A stretch of 64,000 nucleotides of DNA from Acinetobacter tjernbergiae DSM 14971 = CIP 107465. GTDB lineage: Bacteria; Pseudomonadota; Gammaproteobacteria; Pseudomonadales; Moraxellaceae. The stretch spans positions 1 to 64,000 of the forward strand of contig NZ_KB894373.1 of the NCBI RefSeq assembly GCF_000374425.1, written 5' to 3'. Shown in pieces: positions 10,001 to 21,625 of the stretch; position 1 is the first letter of the stretch, and the number at the start of each line of letters is the position of its first letter. The translations under genes and the position numbers were made by a program. The notes under the pieces are model-generated. The model did no database searches. It was not told where the DNA came from and saw nothing but the letters and a program-made list of their open reading frames with translations.

Positions 10001-10475
10001 TATTAGTCAAGCACTCGAATATGGTTTAATAGATAAATGTGCAATGACTTTGATGCAACTAGGGATTGGGTCACGTTTACAAGTTCAAGAATTAACTGAT
10101 TATTTAGATTTCATAGACCCTAAGCACGTCATTAAATGGTTATCTGAGCTTAACCTTGATGATATACAAAATCAATTCAGTACGGGATTGATTAATTCAT
10201 TAAGAAAGCTTCGTACAAAAATAAATCCTTTTGATAAGAAGAAGATAATAACGACTCTTACTGAAGAACCAGTAATATGGTTAATTGATGATCCAGAAAG
10301 CTATATGTTTTCAAATTTAAAATTGATAAACATAAATTTGGAAACTTTTATATTATCCAATAAGGCTGAAGCTATTGGTAAGCTTAAAGAATTTATCGAG
10401 CTAAGTTCAATGAAGATTTTACATATCTATATTGAAGATTCTACAGTAGACATCAAATATGAGTATTTTGAGTAG
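7068..10475 (+). CDS. hamB: Hachiman system helicase HamB
   Basis: A 1135-residue superfamily 2 helicase. Walker A reads SLPTSAGKT (about 313-321), the DEAH-type box is DEGH (416-419), motif III is SAI (452-454), and motif VI is NVIGRAGRS (675-683). TPLRALSIQTE and GTPEKLDFL are motifs Ia and Ib of the Ski2/Hel308-like branch. The first 290 residues and the last 400 are helical and charged, and match no domain I can name; these would carry regulation and HamA binding. It is the ATP-driven sensor of the Hachiman system. The frame is intact with no missing motif. It overlaps hamA by 8 bases and starts within the hamA tail. Confidence 0.92.
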   Translation: MNKELIEELIKNHLKPEFRGRLIDRGLSRSMIWDNGILPENSSDFSDELTYDLLSYGYSLLSLAIKSIDNDVNETLKNQAFEKAATALMTVIYNGSTNYSKYSFHTLMCAGAYHLAHFSAKSYSLLNRVEEHLSNNILEKSLSLLLTRDFDRLLDIIPVWKFDLKNDLDSLVNKDIHNELDETSVHLTYLNSVLVNRYLEVIYEYLDLLKVGNSSRLESINKILNENISISLKYNFIEDWWIYRITLYLLNDLWDRTYHNILPIEKNNPEWNGYRTKFIEHLMNKDNAEIDLWPSQIEGANRAIYDLENLVISLPTSAGKTRIAELCILRALSKKKKVIFITPLRALSIQTEITLMNTFTYLGNTVSSLYGGMSLYGYQREQFSDSDILIGTPEKLDFLIKHDPELLNDVGLIIMDEGHMIGPAEREVKFEVLIQCLLNREDSDSRRIVCLSAILPSGQELDNFVSWISYDRQGQAITSSWRPTDLRFGIIYPNNSDTGFRLDYVIGAQKPFIPNFIPKIVNNRSKYPNSQQELCLSIAEKFVHDGQNVLIYCPMQKSVNALAKKLVQMTRSRKLDFKNLNIDSEYFHNAVRVADELFGSNHYIVECLKLGIVVHHGKLPKEYRTALELLIKNCKVGLIISSPTLAQGLNLQVNVVLFQSIYRMRDTIPQTEFKNVIGRAGRSFVDLQGIVLYANYDNSSYKAQTWEKLTKGEEQLPLVSGLKDIVLNLLITLIKSQTEKDIEKIYEHIVNSSFKFDFSLDNSKNQLSEKELEKWSERLNLLDYSIINLVGDKDFDILELAEQIDIALQHSLFYKQIQEYSTDEQLMFKKFVQKRAEYLWNKTTESTRKQLYLSGVSFDTIENHDPIIEEIFEIIKNIESILTGSNIDKDKIILNINELADKLFSINEFSPNDLPEKHADILTNWLSGKKYLMNDDIDKIVGFIENDVSYKLVWALEFLKSRHNICAKTEIEVETFDYISQALEYGLIDKCAMTLMQLGIGSRLQVQELTDYLDFIDPKHVIKWLSELNLDDIQNQFSTGLINSLRKLRTKINPFDKKKIITTLTEEPVIWLIDDPESYMFSNLKLININLETFILSNKAEAIGKLKEFIELSSMKILHIYIEDSTVDIKYEYFE

Positions 10476-10897
10476 TAGCTTGTCTTCTTCAGAAGCTTTA
10501 GATATATAAAATTTCTTAGATTAAGATTCGAGCTGGTACTCTTATCTTATTGTCCTTATAGACAGCTCTATTTTTAACAGCAGAGTTGTCTTGTCTACTT
10601 CTTAAAGATGTTTAACTGTCCAACTAAATGGAGAATAGGTGTCTATGTTTGCTATCCACTCAGTGTTCACTTAATTAAGAATATGCACTAGACGGTTTGA
10701 TTGTTGTAGGCGATTAAATTTAGATCGTAATGCGCCTACTAAAATGTGAGTAATGAACTAATTAGCAAGCTTTATTTTGTATCATGGTGTGTATCATATG
10801 AAAATATTTTATAAATAATTCATTTTAAATCAATGTTTTAATATTTTTTTTGGTATTGGATATACCTACCAAAATTCACTGATATATCAGTAACTTA

Positions 10898-10924
10898 AAA
10901 ACCGCCGTAATTGGCGGTTTTTTA
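10898..10924 (+). terminator. rho-independent terminator
   Basis: AACCGCC, loop GTAATT, GGCGGTT, then a T-run. It lies 420 bp after hamB and just before a G-rich stretch (10926-10955, repeated GGGGG runs) that flanks the integrase remnant. The rest of 10476-10897 holds no gene I can support; a 12-bp palindrome CTGATATATCAG lies at 10879-10890. Confidence 0.75.
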
Positions 10925-11014
10925 TTTGGGGGTTAATTGGGGGTATTTTGGGGGAACTCATTCACGTTCTAATGTTGATAAGTATAAAAAATAATCAAAT
11001 TTAGAGTTTAAAAA

Positions 11015-11306
11015 TTAGCGAAAACTAACCCTTTGCGGCTTCGGTTCTTCATGCCCCTGTAGGTAGTGATCAGTCATTTTTTCAGTTGCATGTCCAGCCA
11101 ATGCCTGAGCATAAGGTTTTTCATATTTCTCGGTAATATTAAAATACCCAACGCTCGCAGATCATGAAATGATGGTCTTTGTCTCGGCTCTAAATGATCA
11201 CATGCACCAGATAAATCACGATACTTTTGGAACTGCTTTGTTAAATGATCCTCGGTAACTGCGTAAGGATGTAACTTAGTAATCCTATTTTGTTCGGTAA
11301 GCTGCG
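11015..11306 (-). pseudogene. tyrosine integrase, C-terminal remnant with frameshift
   Basis: Translating the minus strand gives the end of a phage integrase: KYRDLSGACDHLEPRQRP, then FHDLRALG (the H-x-x-R box), then in another frame EKYEKPYAQALAGHATEKM and TDHYLQGHEEPKPQ up to a stop at 11015. The frame changes in the run ATTTTAATATT near 11140; one extra T would restore GIFNITEKYEKP. The His of AGHAT and the Tyr of DHY are intact, but the N-terminal two-thirds is gone. At its 5' end the remnant abuts an endolysin fragment from the other end of a prophage. Confidence 0.85.
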
Positions 11307-11309
11307 TAT

Positions 11310-11753
11310 ATGCTCGCTACGCCGTGGCTCGAAACAGATCGGACAATACAACCAATCACTGAGTACGGTAGTGTTAAATATTTTGAAAAGTATGATTCAG
11401 GATCTTTAGCCAAACGTCTTGGCAATATCCAAGCCCTAGATGGTGATGGTTTTAAATATAGCGGTCGTGGCTATATACAAATCACTGGTACTGATAACTA
11501 TAAGCGAGTAGGTAAGGCATTAGGCGTTGATTTATTCAACAATCCAAACTTGGCGTTAAAGCCTGAAATTGCTGCAAAGATAATGGTGTATTGCATGAGG
11601 AATGGGGTATTCACTGGTAAGAAACTTTCTGATTATATCAATTCAAAAACTCAAAAGTATCTCTCAGTTAGACGGATCATCAACGGCACAGATAGAGCGG
11701 AAGATATTGCATGCTTTGCAAAAGTATTTGAGAAAGCTTTGAGGTGTCCTTGA
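11310..11753 (+). pseudogene. GH19 endolysin, C-terminal remnant
   Basis: The frame codes for the C-terminal two-thirds of a phage GH19 (chitinase-like) lysozyme: ETDRTIQPITEYG, KYFEKYDSGSLAKRLGN, and the family hallmark GDGFKYSGRGYIQITGT followed by NYK. The N-terminal part with the first catalytic Glu is missing, and the annotated ATG is only the first in the frame. True homology appears to begin at about 11328. It sits against the integrase tail in opposite orientation, which fits loss of a whole prophage between its two ends. No holin or other lysis gene is present. Confidence 0.8.
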
Positions 11754-11772
11754 TATGAAAATTCATTATTGC

Positions 11773-11806
11773 AAACGCTCATTATCTTCACTGATAGTGA
11801 GCGTTT
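11773..11806 (+). terminator. terminator after the endolysin remnant
   Basis: AAACGCTCA, an interior with TATC/GATA, then TGAGCGTTT and TCTTT. A strong stem 20 bases after the endolysin stop. Confidence 0.7.
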
Positions 11807-11954
11807 TCTTTATTATTTTGCCCAATTACATTGATCATATGGCTAGTCTAATTACACAAGTGTACCGCTGCAGTCGTTATTATTCTAATAAATTGACATA
11901 TTATGATTCTGACTTGGTATAGCAATGTCAAAAAAAAAATAAAAAAAGAAATTA

Positions 11955-11986
11955 CTATCCCTGTAATAAATATCTTATAGGGATAG
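11955..11986. terminator. inverted repeat CTATCCCT / AGGGATAG
   Basis: An 8-bp stem with a 16-base AT-rich loop, 50 bp before the next gene. It could be a weak terminator or a regulator site; I see no further evidence. Confidence 0.3.
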
Positions 11987-12037
11987 CAGTTTTAGCAATA
12001 AAAACTTGCTAACCATCAGTTTTAAGGACGGGAGCTT

Positions 12038-13048
12038 ATGCATTTTTCATTACCAACTAGAATTACCAATAGTATTGATCGTTCGGGATTAATAAATAGC
12101 AATCCTTTTGATCCGAATACTTCGTTGAGTATTCCGCAAGGTAAATATACCTGTGTTCATTATGGAATCATGATTCCGAACCTACCCGAACCATTTAATT
12201 TTCTGAATTTAATTGTTGTAGTGGGGCAGCCTTTAGTTAAATTGTTTAGAAATGATCATTTGATTAAAACTAGTGCAATAGATACAGCAAATGTTTTAAT
12301 TGGTACAGCCACAGGAACGCCAGAGCATTTTAATGGCTATAGCGTAGAAAAAGACTGCACTTTAGTAAGTAATGGTAGTTACTTAAAGTTTGGTAATGAC
12401 TTAGTTATTGAAGGGAAATATCCAGACTTTCATGCATATCGAGTAGGTCATAATTTTAATTTTGATTTAAAACTTCGCGCCACTGACAAAATTGCTCATT
12501 TCGTCAAGATGATGGGCGGAATGTATGAACATTGGGCTTTACTATGTGAGTATGAGGGATTTGTAGAGCAGGCTGGTGTGAAAATTGAAATTAAGGGGTT
12601 ATGTACTTACGAATATGCCCGTGGAATCAATGTGAATGTTCCAATAGGCTTTTTTACTTATCAAATTTTAAATATCGATGATAAAATCCAAGTGCTATTT
12701 GTTGATACGTTTGGACCCTTAGGTGTAACACTACAAAGCAGAGTGTATGTGCGTTCCGTAGACGATCATGGGGGTATTTATTCTAAGGGTTTTAAATCTA
12801 TTGTTCATGAATATGAGCCAGAAAGAGTAACGAATCCAGATGGTATTAGTATGCGTTTACCTCATAAATTTAGTTGGCAAGTAAATGATGATAAGGGAAA
12901 TCTTCTTATTCAAATTCAAGGTATTACTAATCGTGACTTCAAATATGGCATGGCTGGTGGGTATGCAGGAAGTTATCAATACAATGGGATATTTCGAGGT
13001 AAAACAATAGAAGGTAAAGGTTATATCGAATACATTGATCCACAATGA
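12038..13048 (+). CDS. uncharacterised lipocalin-like protein (DUF6670-like)
   Basis: A 336-residue protein with no signal peptide or membrane segment. It is rich in beta-strand and aromatic residues, with segments such as MMGGMYEHWALLCEYEG and GGYAGSYQYNGIFRGKTIEG near the end. These recall the AttH/CrtC-like paired lipocalin fold, and I believe similar Acinetobacter proteins are filed as DUF6670, but this is memory and not a search. The ATG has a good ribosome site (GGGAG). An AraC regulator follows 157 bp downstream on the same strand and could be linked in function. Confidence 0.6.
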   Translation: MHFSLPTRITNSIDRSGLINSNPFDPNTSLSIPQGKYTCVHYGIMIPNLPEPFNFLNLIVVVGQPLVKLFRNDHLIKTSAIDTANVLIGTATGTPEHFNGYSVEKDCTLVSNGSYLKFGNDLVIEGKYPDFHAYRVGHNFNFDLKLRATDKIAHFVKMMGGMYEHWALLCEYEGFVEQAGVKIEIKGLCTYEYARGINVNVPIGFFTYQILNIDDKIQVLFVDTFGPLGVTLQSRVYVRSVDDHGGIYSKGFKSIVHEYEPERVTNPDGISMRLPHKFSWQVNDDKGNLLIQIQGITNRDFKYGMAGGYAGSYQYNGIFRGKTIEGKGYIEYIDPQ

Positions 13049-13205
13049 TTTTAATGCGCCCTGGTTTTATTAAAATCTGGGCGATTTACTGAAATTACAT
13101 CTCAACGTATTGGAAGCCTCAAATTCATGACTGGAATTTAAGAAAAATTTTATTGTAAACTAAGTAAGAGGGTAATTTACGCAGCCTTTACTTCGTTTTC
13201 GATAA

Positions 13206-14246
13206 ATGTTGGTAGTCATGGGTATGTCTTTAAAAGAATCAAAAATTCGTAGTGATGCTGGAGTTTTTCCTTGGCTAACTTATCTGGCTATGAAAGATAT
13301 GGGATTAGATACTGATGCTATATTCTCCAGCGTGAATTTTTTAGAGCATTCACTAAATATCCCAAATAAAAATGTAAGATATGACAATCATATTCAGGAA
13401 AAATTTTGGGCTACTGCCGAAAAGGTTAGTGCTAATAAAGATATTGGTCTAGTAGTAGGTGGACTAATGCCTGTGCTACGTGGTGATTTGTTTGGATATG
13501 TATTTTTAAGTAGCTCAACTTTTGGTCAGGCTTTAAATACAACGATAAAATATTATCAATTATTTACTAGCGCTTTTGATGTTTTAAAGCTTGAAATAAA
13601 GGGTGAAGAGGCTTATCTCATAGGCTTAGAGCACCCAGTTAGACATTATTTGGAATGTGCTATCTCGGTTTTATTATCTTATTTAAAACATGTCTCTAAT
13701 GAAAAATTTAAGCCCTTGGAAGTTTGGCTAACATATTGTGAAGGTGCTGATACTCAGAAGTATCATGAGATATGGGGCTGTCCCGTATATTTTAATATGC
13801 CTGAAGGATGCATCAAGTTTAATGCTGATATTTTAAATGATTCTTCTGCTACAGCTAATAAGATATTAAATAAAATCCATGAGACGACTATAGAGGAGTC
13901 TTTAACTATAATTGAAAAACATGAACTAGTTTTTAAAATTGAGAATATTCTGGAAGATCAATTAAAAGTAGGAAAATTTAAAATAAATGATATAGCTAAA
14001 ATACTAAGAATATCATCAAAAACCTTAAGAGCTGACCTAAAAGAAGTTGGTACTGGGTATGAAAAAATTTTAAATGAGTATCGTCAGAAACGCGCCCGAG
14101 ACTTATTGGAAAACAAAAAATTAAAAACTGATGAAGTGGTCTACTTATTAGGGTTTTCTGAGCCTTCAGCTTTTTCTAGGGCTTTTAAATATTGGACTGG
14201 TGAAACTCCTTCACAATTTCGTAAACGTAAAAGAGAAGTTGAATAA
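13206..14246 (+). CDS. AraC-family transcriptional regulator
   Basis: A 346-residue protein with an N-terminal Arabinose_bd-type domain (about 20-210) and a C-terminal AraC double helix-turn-helix (about 255-345). The first helix-turn-helix reads INDIAKILRISSKTLRADLKE, and the second is the family signature VVYLLGFSEPSAFSRAFKYW then TGETPSQFRK. The start is uncertain: ATG codons lie at 13206, 13218 and 13224, none with a strong ribosome site, and the last (MSLKESKIRS) gives the usual family length. The upstream lipocalin-like gene is a candidate target. The ligand is unknown. Confidence 0.85.
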   Translation: MLVVMGMSLKESKIRSDAGVFPWLTYLAMKDMGLDTDAIFSSVNFLEHSLNIPNKNVRYDNHIQEKFWATAEKVSANKDIGLVVGGLMPVLRGDLFGYVFLSSSTFGQALNTTIKYYQLFTSAFDVLKLEIKGEEAYLIGLEHPVRHYLECAISVLLSYLKHVSNEKFKPLEVWLTYCEGADTQKYHEIWGCPVYFNMPEGCIKFNADILNDSSATANKILNKIHETTIEESLTIIEKHELVFKIENILEDQLKVGKFKINDIAKILRISSKTLRADLKEVGTGYEKILNEYRQKRARDLLENKKLKTDEVVYLLGFSEPSAFSRAFKYWTGETPSQFRKRKREVE

Positions 14247-14247
14247 A

Positions 14248-14340
14248 TTAGGGGCTTATGAAGTTAAGCATATTAAACAGTATGGTAACTTCCTTTTTAA
14301 CTTCCTTTTTAACTTCCTTTTTAACTTCCTAAGCCCCTAC
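14248..14340. repeat. 12-bp tandem repeat inside a terminator-like hairpin
   Basis: A left arm TTAGGGGCTTATGAAGTTAA (14248-14267) pairs with TTAACTTCCTAAGCCCCTA (14321-14339), one base bulged. Within the loop, AACTTCCTTTTT is repeated 3.7 times (14287-14330), and every copy offers the TTAACTTC part of the right arm. It directly follows the AraC stop codon and probably began as its terminator. Confidence 0.85.
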
Positions 14341-14443
14341 CTATATTTTTATCTTGTGAGATTGATACTTGCAATCCTATTTGTAAAGCTTTACAGCTAG
14401 ATTCTGGTTATTTATCCGCGTGTTATTTAGATGGAGAAAATAG

Positions 14444-14889
14444 ATGGAAGCTAATGAGTTAGTAGAAAAAGCAAAAAATATTGCTAATCAGGATAATCCA
14501 GATAATGAGCAAGCTTATAAATTGTTATTAAATGCTTATGAAAAAGGTTCGCCAGAGGCAACCTATGCAATAGCTACATGGTATTTACATGGTTACTATG
14601 TAGAGAGAGATTTAAAATTAGCTTTTTTATTTTTAAAAGAAGCTGCTGGTAAAAGTTGGCCTGATGCTTTATTTGATTTGGCATTTAGCTATGAAGAAGG
14701 TATATATGTAAAGAAAAATAGAAAAAAGCTTTTTATCTGTATCTACAGGCGGCTATAAGAGGAGATTCCGATGCTATATCAGAGGTAGCAAAATGCTATT
14801 ACTATGGGATAGGAACTAGGAAAAATCGCAAAATAGCTGAAATTTGGTATGATAGAGCAGAAGAATTAGGAAGTATTCGTACAGATTAA
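14444..14889 (+). pseudogene. Sel1-repeat protein with a frameshift
   Basis: The frame from ATG 14444 (good GGAG site) codes for about 95 residues of Sel1/TPR-like repeats (ATYAIATWYLHGYYVERD, then DALFDLAFSYEEGIYVKK) and stops early at 14758. In another frame the homology continues at once as AFYLYLQAAIRGDSDAISEVA and CYYYGIGTRKNRK to a stop at 14889. The switch is in the A-rich run GAAAAAAGC near 14727. One indel would give a protein of about 148 residues. It is either a true pseudogene or a sequencing error in a homopolymer. Sel1 proteins are protein-interaction scaffolds; the role of this one is unknown. Confidence 0.75.
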
Positions 14890-15062
14890 ATTAAAAAATT
14901 AGAATAGAGCAATAAAAGGTCGTGGTCTTTACCCTATTGACCAAACTTTTTATTGGTGCTAATGTAAACAGTAAGGAAGTCATATACTATTTGGGATTTA
15001 AGAGAAATCTTGCCTAAATGAACAAAGATATGACAACCTGAACACAAAGCTAACAAGGAACG

Positions 15063-15127
15063 AAACGATTCAGATCGTTTTTAAAAATGTTCAAGGTTGT
15101 AGAAAAGCCCGTTAATCGGGCTTTTTT
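15063..15127 (+). terminator. two successive terminator hairpins
   Basis: First AAACGAT/ATCGTTT followed by T5 (15063-15084), then AAAAGCCCG-TTAAT-CGGGCTTTTTT (15103-15127). They lie in a gap of 308 bp (14890-15197) without a gene. Two terminators this close could end a short unannotated transcript from about 14930, but no promoter is clear. Confidence 0.65.
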
Positions 15128-15200
15128 AATGCCCATCATTTTTAAATCAAATTTACGTTATAGTTTGTCATAAGGATTGGGGTAGCAATAGGGAATTGTG

Positions 15201-15434
15201 ATGCTGATATTTATTATTGTAGTGATTATTATTGGTTTGATTTTATTGTTCTTTTTTGCCAAGAAAACTGATTCTACACAAGATAATTCTGATTATAGCC
15301 AGCCGTATTCTTCAACAACCTACTCGTGTGATTCTTCTCAGGATAATGATGCTAGACGTTCTGATGAATGTAGTTCAAATGAGGACTCAAACTCAGACTC
15401 AAGTAGTTGTGATAGTGGTAGCAATAATGATTAA
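15201..15434 (+). CDS. small membrane protein with Ser/Asp-rich tail
   Basis: A 77-residue protein. Residues 1-21 are a single strongly hydrophobic membrane helix (LIFIIVVIIIGLILLFFFA), then KK, then a tail almost entirely Ser, Asp, Asn and Gln with four Cys in short C-D/S patterns. The tail is low-complexity and probably disordered on the outer or periplasmic side. A GTG (15198) directly precedes the ATG; the AGGGA site fits the ATG. The family is not recognised. Confidence 0.55.
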   Translation: MLIFIIVVIIIGLILLFFFAKKTDSTQDNSDYSQPYSSTTYSCDSSQDNDARRSDECSSNEDSNSDSSSCDSGSNND

Positions 15435-15480
15435 AAAGCTTGTACCCCCTGAGGGGCAAGGGATACAAGATAAACCGAGT

Positions 15481-16164
15481 TTAAGGTAGGTCAAACCAAA
15501 TCATTTGGCTGGCTTGTAATGCAGTAATCGTTGCAGTCTCATCAAACACTAAAGCATCACCCGCTTTAACCAAATGATCGGCAATCATTACTTCGCCTGA
15601 AATCACATGTACATAGTTTACTTTTTTCTGTGCTGTAATCTCTAAATGTTGATCTTTCTCAATGACTGCAGTTTTCACTTCAGCATTTTGACGTATTGAC
15701 ATTGGTGCAGATTCATCACCCGCGATTAAGTGCCATTGGTTTGGATGATCTTTCGGATTCAGCTGAATTTGCTGATAGGTTGGCTCAGCATCTTGTACAT
15801 TCGGTTGAATCCAAATCTGTAATAGATGCACCGCTTGATCATGTTTGTTCATTTCACTGTGGGTGACCCCAGTTCCAGCACTCATCAATTGCCATTCACC
15901 CGCATTGATCTGACCTTCATTCCCCATACTGTCTTTATGAGAAATGGTGCCATCAAGTACACAGGTTAGAATTTCCATGTTGTCATGGGGATGTGTGCCG
16001 AAACCATTGTGCGCGGCAACCGTATCATCATTGATCACGCGAAGGGCACTAACCCCCATATATTTCGGGTTGTACCAACTACCAAATGAAAAGCTATGAT
16101 AGGTGTCTAACCAACCTGCTTTGACATGACCACGGTTTTCACTACGATGTAGATAAGCATTCAT
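15481..16164 (-). CDS. pirin-family bicupin protein
   Basis: A 227-residue bicupin of the pirin/YhhW type. The N-terminal cupin carries the metal ligands in GTHPHDNMEILTCVLDG and the His of GTGVTHSEMN; SFSFGSWYNPKYMG near the start is the family hallmark. Bacterial YhhW-type pirins have quercetin 2,3-dioxygenase activity in vitro; the role in the cell is unclear. It stands alone on the minus strand, downstream of argG in the same direction but separated by a terminator. Confidence 0.88.
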   Translation of the reverse strand: MNAYLHRSENRGHVKAGWLDTYHSFSFGSWYNPKYMGVSALRVINDDTVAAHNGFGTHPHDNMEILTCVLDGTISHKDSMGNEGQINAGEWQLMSAGTGVTHSEMNKHDQAVHLLQIWIQPNVQDAEPTYQQIQLNPKDHPNQWHLIAGDESAPMSIRQNAEVKTAVIEKDQHLEITAQKKVNYVHVISGEVMIADHLVKAGDALVFDETATITALQASQMIWFDLP

Positions 16165-16301
16165 CTTTCATCTCCCAATTATTATGTTTTGCTTGATGCT
16201 TATATTATCGATTCATAATAGAGATAAATAGTCTTTTATTGCGACATATTGTCCTAAAAATGAAATGATTGAGTATTTAACTTTTTATTTCAAATAATAA
16301 A

Positions 16302-16330
16302 AAAAGGCTGAATCAAATATTCAGCCTTTT
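16302..16330 (-). terminator. argG terminator
   Basis: AAAAGGCTGAAT and ATTCAGCCTTTT form a 12-bp stem; on the minus strand it is followed by TTTTATT. It lies 29 bases after the argG stop. Confidence 0.85.
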
Positions 16331-16358
16331 CAAGTTGGTAAACGAATTTACCAATCTT

Positions 16359-17717
<1,359 letters not shown>

Positions 17718-17857
17718 TTATTAGTAAAGACCCCTAGTCGGTAGTCTTGGAGAATAAAAAATCGGAACTATTGTAACACTTTTCATTGAGCTTGTTTTCT
17801 TCAAAGAAAAACTAAGCAGAAAAATTATGCTCTAATGCATTTGTTTTTAATTTTTAA

Positions 17858-20023
<2,166 letters not shown>

Positions 20024-20109
20024 TAATTGATGAAACATTATGCATTTGAATACATTGCAGTTAAATTTCTCTTGAATAAAGAGAGTAAGCTTTGTATTCT
20101 TACGCACAT

Positions 20110-20199
20110 GGAAGCGTGGCAGAGCGGTTTAATGCACCGGTCTTGAAAACCGACGAGGGTGTGAGTCCTCCGTGAGTTCGAATCTCACCGCTTCCGCCA
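20110..20199 (+). tRNA. tRNA-Ser(UGA)
   Basis: A 90-base type II tRNA. Acceptor arms GGAAGCG and CGCTTCC, anticodon TGA in CTTGAAA, a long variable arm, a GTTCGAATC T-loop, and an encoded CCA end. The 3' end is the integration site of the island that follows; its last bases are repeated at 47,281. Confidence 0.97.
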
Positions 20200-20203
20200 A
20201 ATT
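20185..20203 (+). repeat. attL: 19-bp tRNA-Ser 3' end repeat
   Basis: The sequence TCACCGCTTCCGCCAAATT spans the T-arm and acceptor end of the tRNA plus four bases beyond CCA. It is identical at 47281-47299; the flanks differ beyond it. Confidence 0.9.
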
Positions 20204-20367
20204 CAAATTTCTGACACTGTTTAACACTGTATAAGTTTTTGATTTATAAGGTTAAAGTTGGGAATTTACAATATGACAAGCCGTGACGCACTATACCAAT
20301 CGGCAGTTATAAAGTAGTAAAAAATGCAGTAAGATTATTTCTTACTGCATTTTTTTATGTCTGAATT

Positions 20368-21579
20368 ATGGCAACTCGTGGAATCAATAAACTTAGTGCT
20401 TTACAAGTTAAGAAAGCCAAACCTGATCCTGATAAGATGTATAAGCTGTCAGATGGGGGAAATCTGTATCTGCGTATTGACCAAAGCGGTAGCAAGTACT
20501 GGATATTCAATTACACACGCCCATTCTTAGGCAAGCGTAACGATTTATCTTTGGGTACTTATCCTGAAGTTTCACTGGATGATGCTCGCACTATACGTGA
20601 TGAATATAAAAAACTCATCAAGCAGGGCATGGACCCAGCAATGGAGCGGATTGAAACCAAGTCTCAGAAACAGAAAGAAGCAGAAAATACCTTTCGTATT
20701 GTTGCTGAAGCATGGTTATATAAACGTGAGTTGGAACAAAAGCAGGATGACGAAACGATCCGTCGCTTAAAGCATGATGTTTATCCTTATATTGGTGATT
20801 TAATCTTTCCACAACTTACCCTTGAAGTACTTGAGGCTAAAGTCTTTAAACGGATTATTGATCGTGGGTCTTTATCTGTTGCCAAGCGTCTTAAATCAGA
20901 CCTCAACCAGATTTTTAAATCGGCACGTAAAAAGAAGCTGATTCAATATAACCCGATTGAGGATATTGACCTACCTAAACCGCAAGGTGGTAATTTTGCA
21001 GCAGTGACAGAGGAACAAGACCTAGCACCGATGCTGAATAAAGTCTGGAATTACTCACAGATACATGCACGCTGTTTGCTCACCACACAGGTGGCGTTAA
21101 AAATCTCTGTGCTGACCTTTCAGCGACCTGGCGAAATACGTCAGCTTAAAAAAGAGTATTACTACCCTCAAGAACGCTGTTTTAAATTTACTGCCAGTAA
21201 AACCAAGCAGCTCCATATTGTTCCCCTGTCAGATCAGGCATTTGATTTGATTGAATCAATTATTGATCTACACCCTTATAGTGAATATATCTTTGTTGGT
21301 CGGGATGGTAAAACCTGTATTTCTGATAATACAGTCAATTCAGCTCTGAAACGATTAGGCTATGGTGGGCAGCAAACTGCACATGGATTGAGGGCAACCG
21401 CACGTACCATGCTGGATGAGATTCTGGAGCAGCGTGTGGACTTTATTGAACATCAACTGGCGCATAAGGTAAAAGACAACAATGGTACAGCTTACAACCG
21501 AACCAAGTTTCTGAATAAACGCCAAGAGATGATGCAGGAATGGGCTGATTATTTGGAGTCCCTGCTTGAGCCTATATGA
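20368..21579 (+). CDS. tRNA-Ser island tyrosine integrase (P4 type)
   Basis: A 403-residue integrase with an N-terminal arm-binding DUF4102 domain (KLSDGGNLYLRID, LSLGTYPEVSLDDAR), a central SAM-like core-binding domain (about 110-200) and the catalytic domain. Active-site residues are present: Arg253 in FQRPGEIR, Lys278/280 in ASKTK, His339 and Arg342 in HGLRAT, His366 in LAHKV and Tyr376 in NGTAYNRT. It starts 165 bp from attL and reads away from the tRNA, as is normal for this class. It should be active. Confidence 0.95.
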   Translation: MATRGINKLSALQVKKAKPDPDKMYKLSDGGNLYLRIDQSGSKYWIFNYTRPFLGKRNDLSLGTYPEVSLDDARTIRDEYKKLIKQGMDPAMERIETKSQKQKEAENTFRIVAEAWLYKRELEQKQDDETIRRLKHDVYPYIGDLIFPQLTLEVLEAKVFKRIIDRGSLSVAKRLKSDLNQIFKSARKKKLIQYNPIEDIDLPKPQGGNFAAVTEEQDLAPMLNKVWNYSQIHARCLLTTQVALKISVLTFQRPGEIRQLKKEYYYPQERCFKFTASKTKQLHIVPLSDQAFDLIESIIDLHPYSEYIFVGRDGKTCISDNTVNSALKRLGYGGQQTAHGLRATARTMLDEILEQRVDFIEHQLAHKVKDNNGTAYNRTKFLNKRQEMMQEWADYLESLLEPI

Positions 21580-21625
21580 TAATCAGCAAGAAGAAAGCCT
21601 GTCATGTGAGACAGGCTATTTCAAT

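Noticed and set aside
14200..14400. 66-residue frame with repeated NFLF units as a real membrane protein
   Set aside because: It starts inside the AraC gene and its repeats come from the 12-bp tandem repeat in the terminator; no ribosome site.
15105..15135. The same hairpin plus ATGCCC element as in the DUF932 modules
   Set aside because: A T-run followed by AATGCCCATCAT resembles it, but it is in core DNA without module genes and the match is short.
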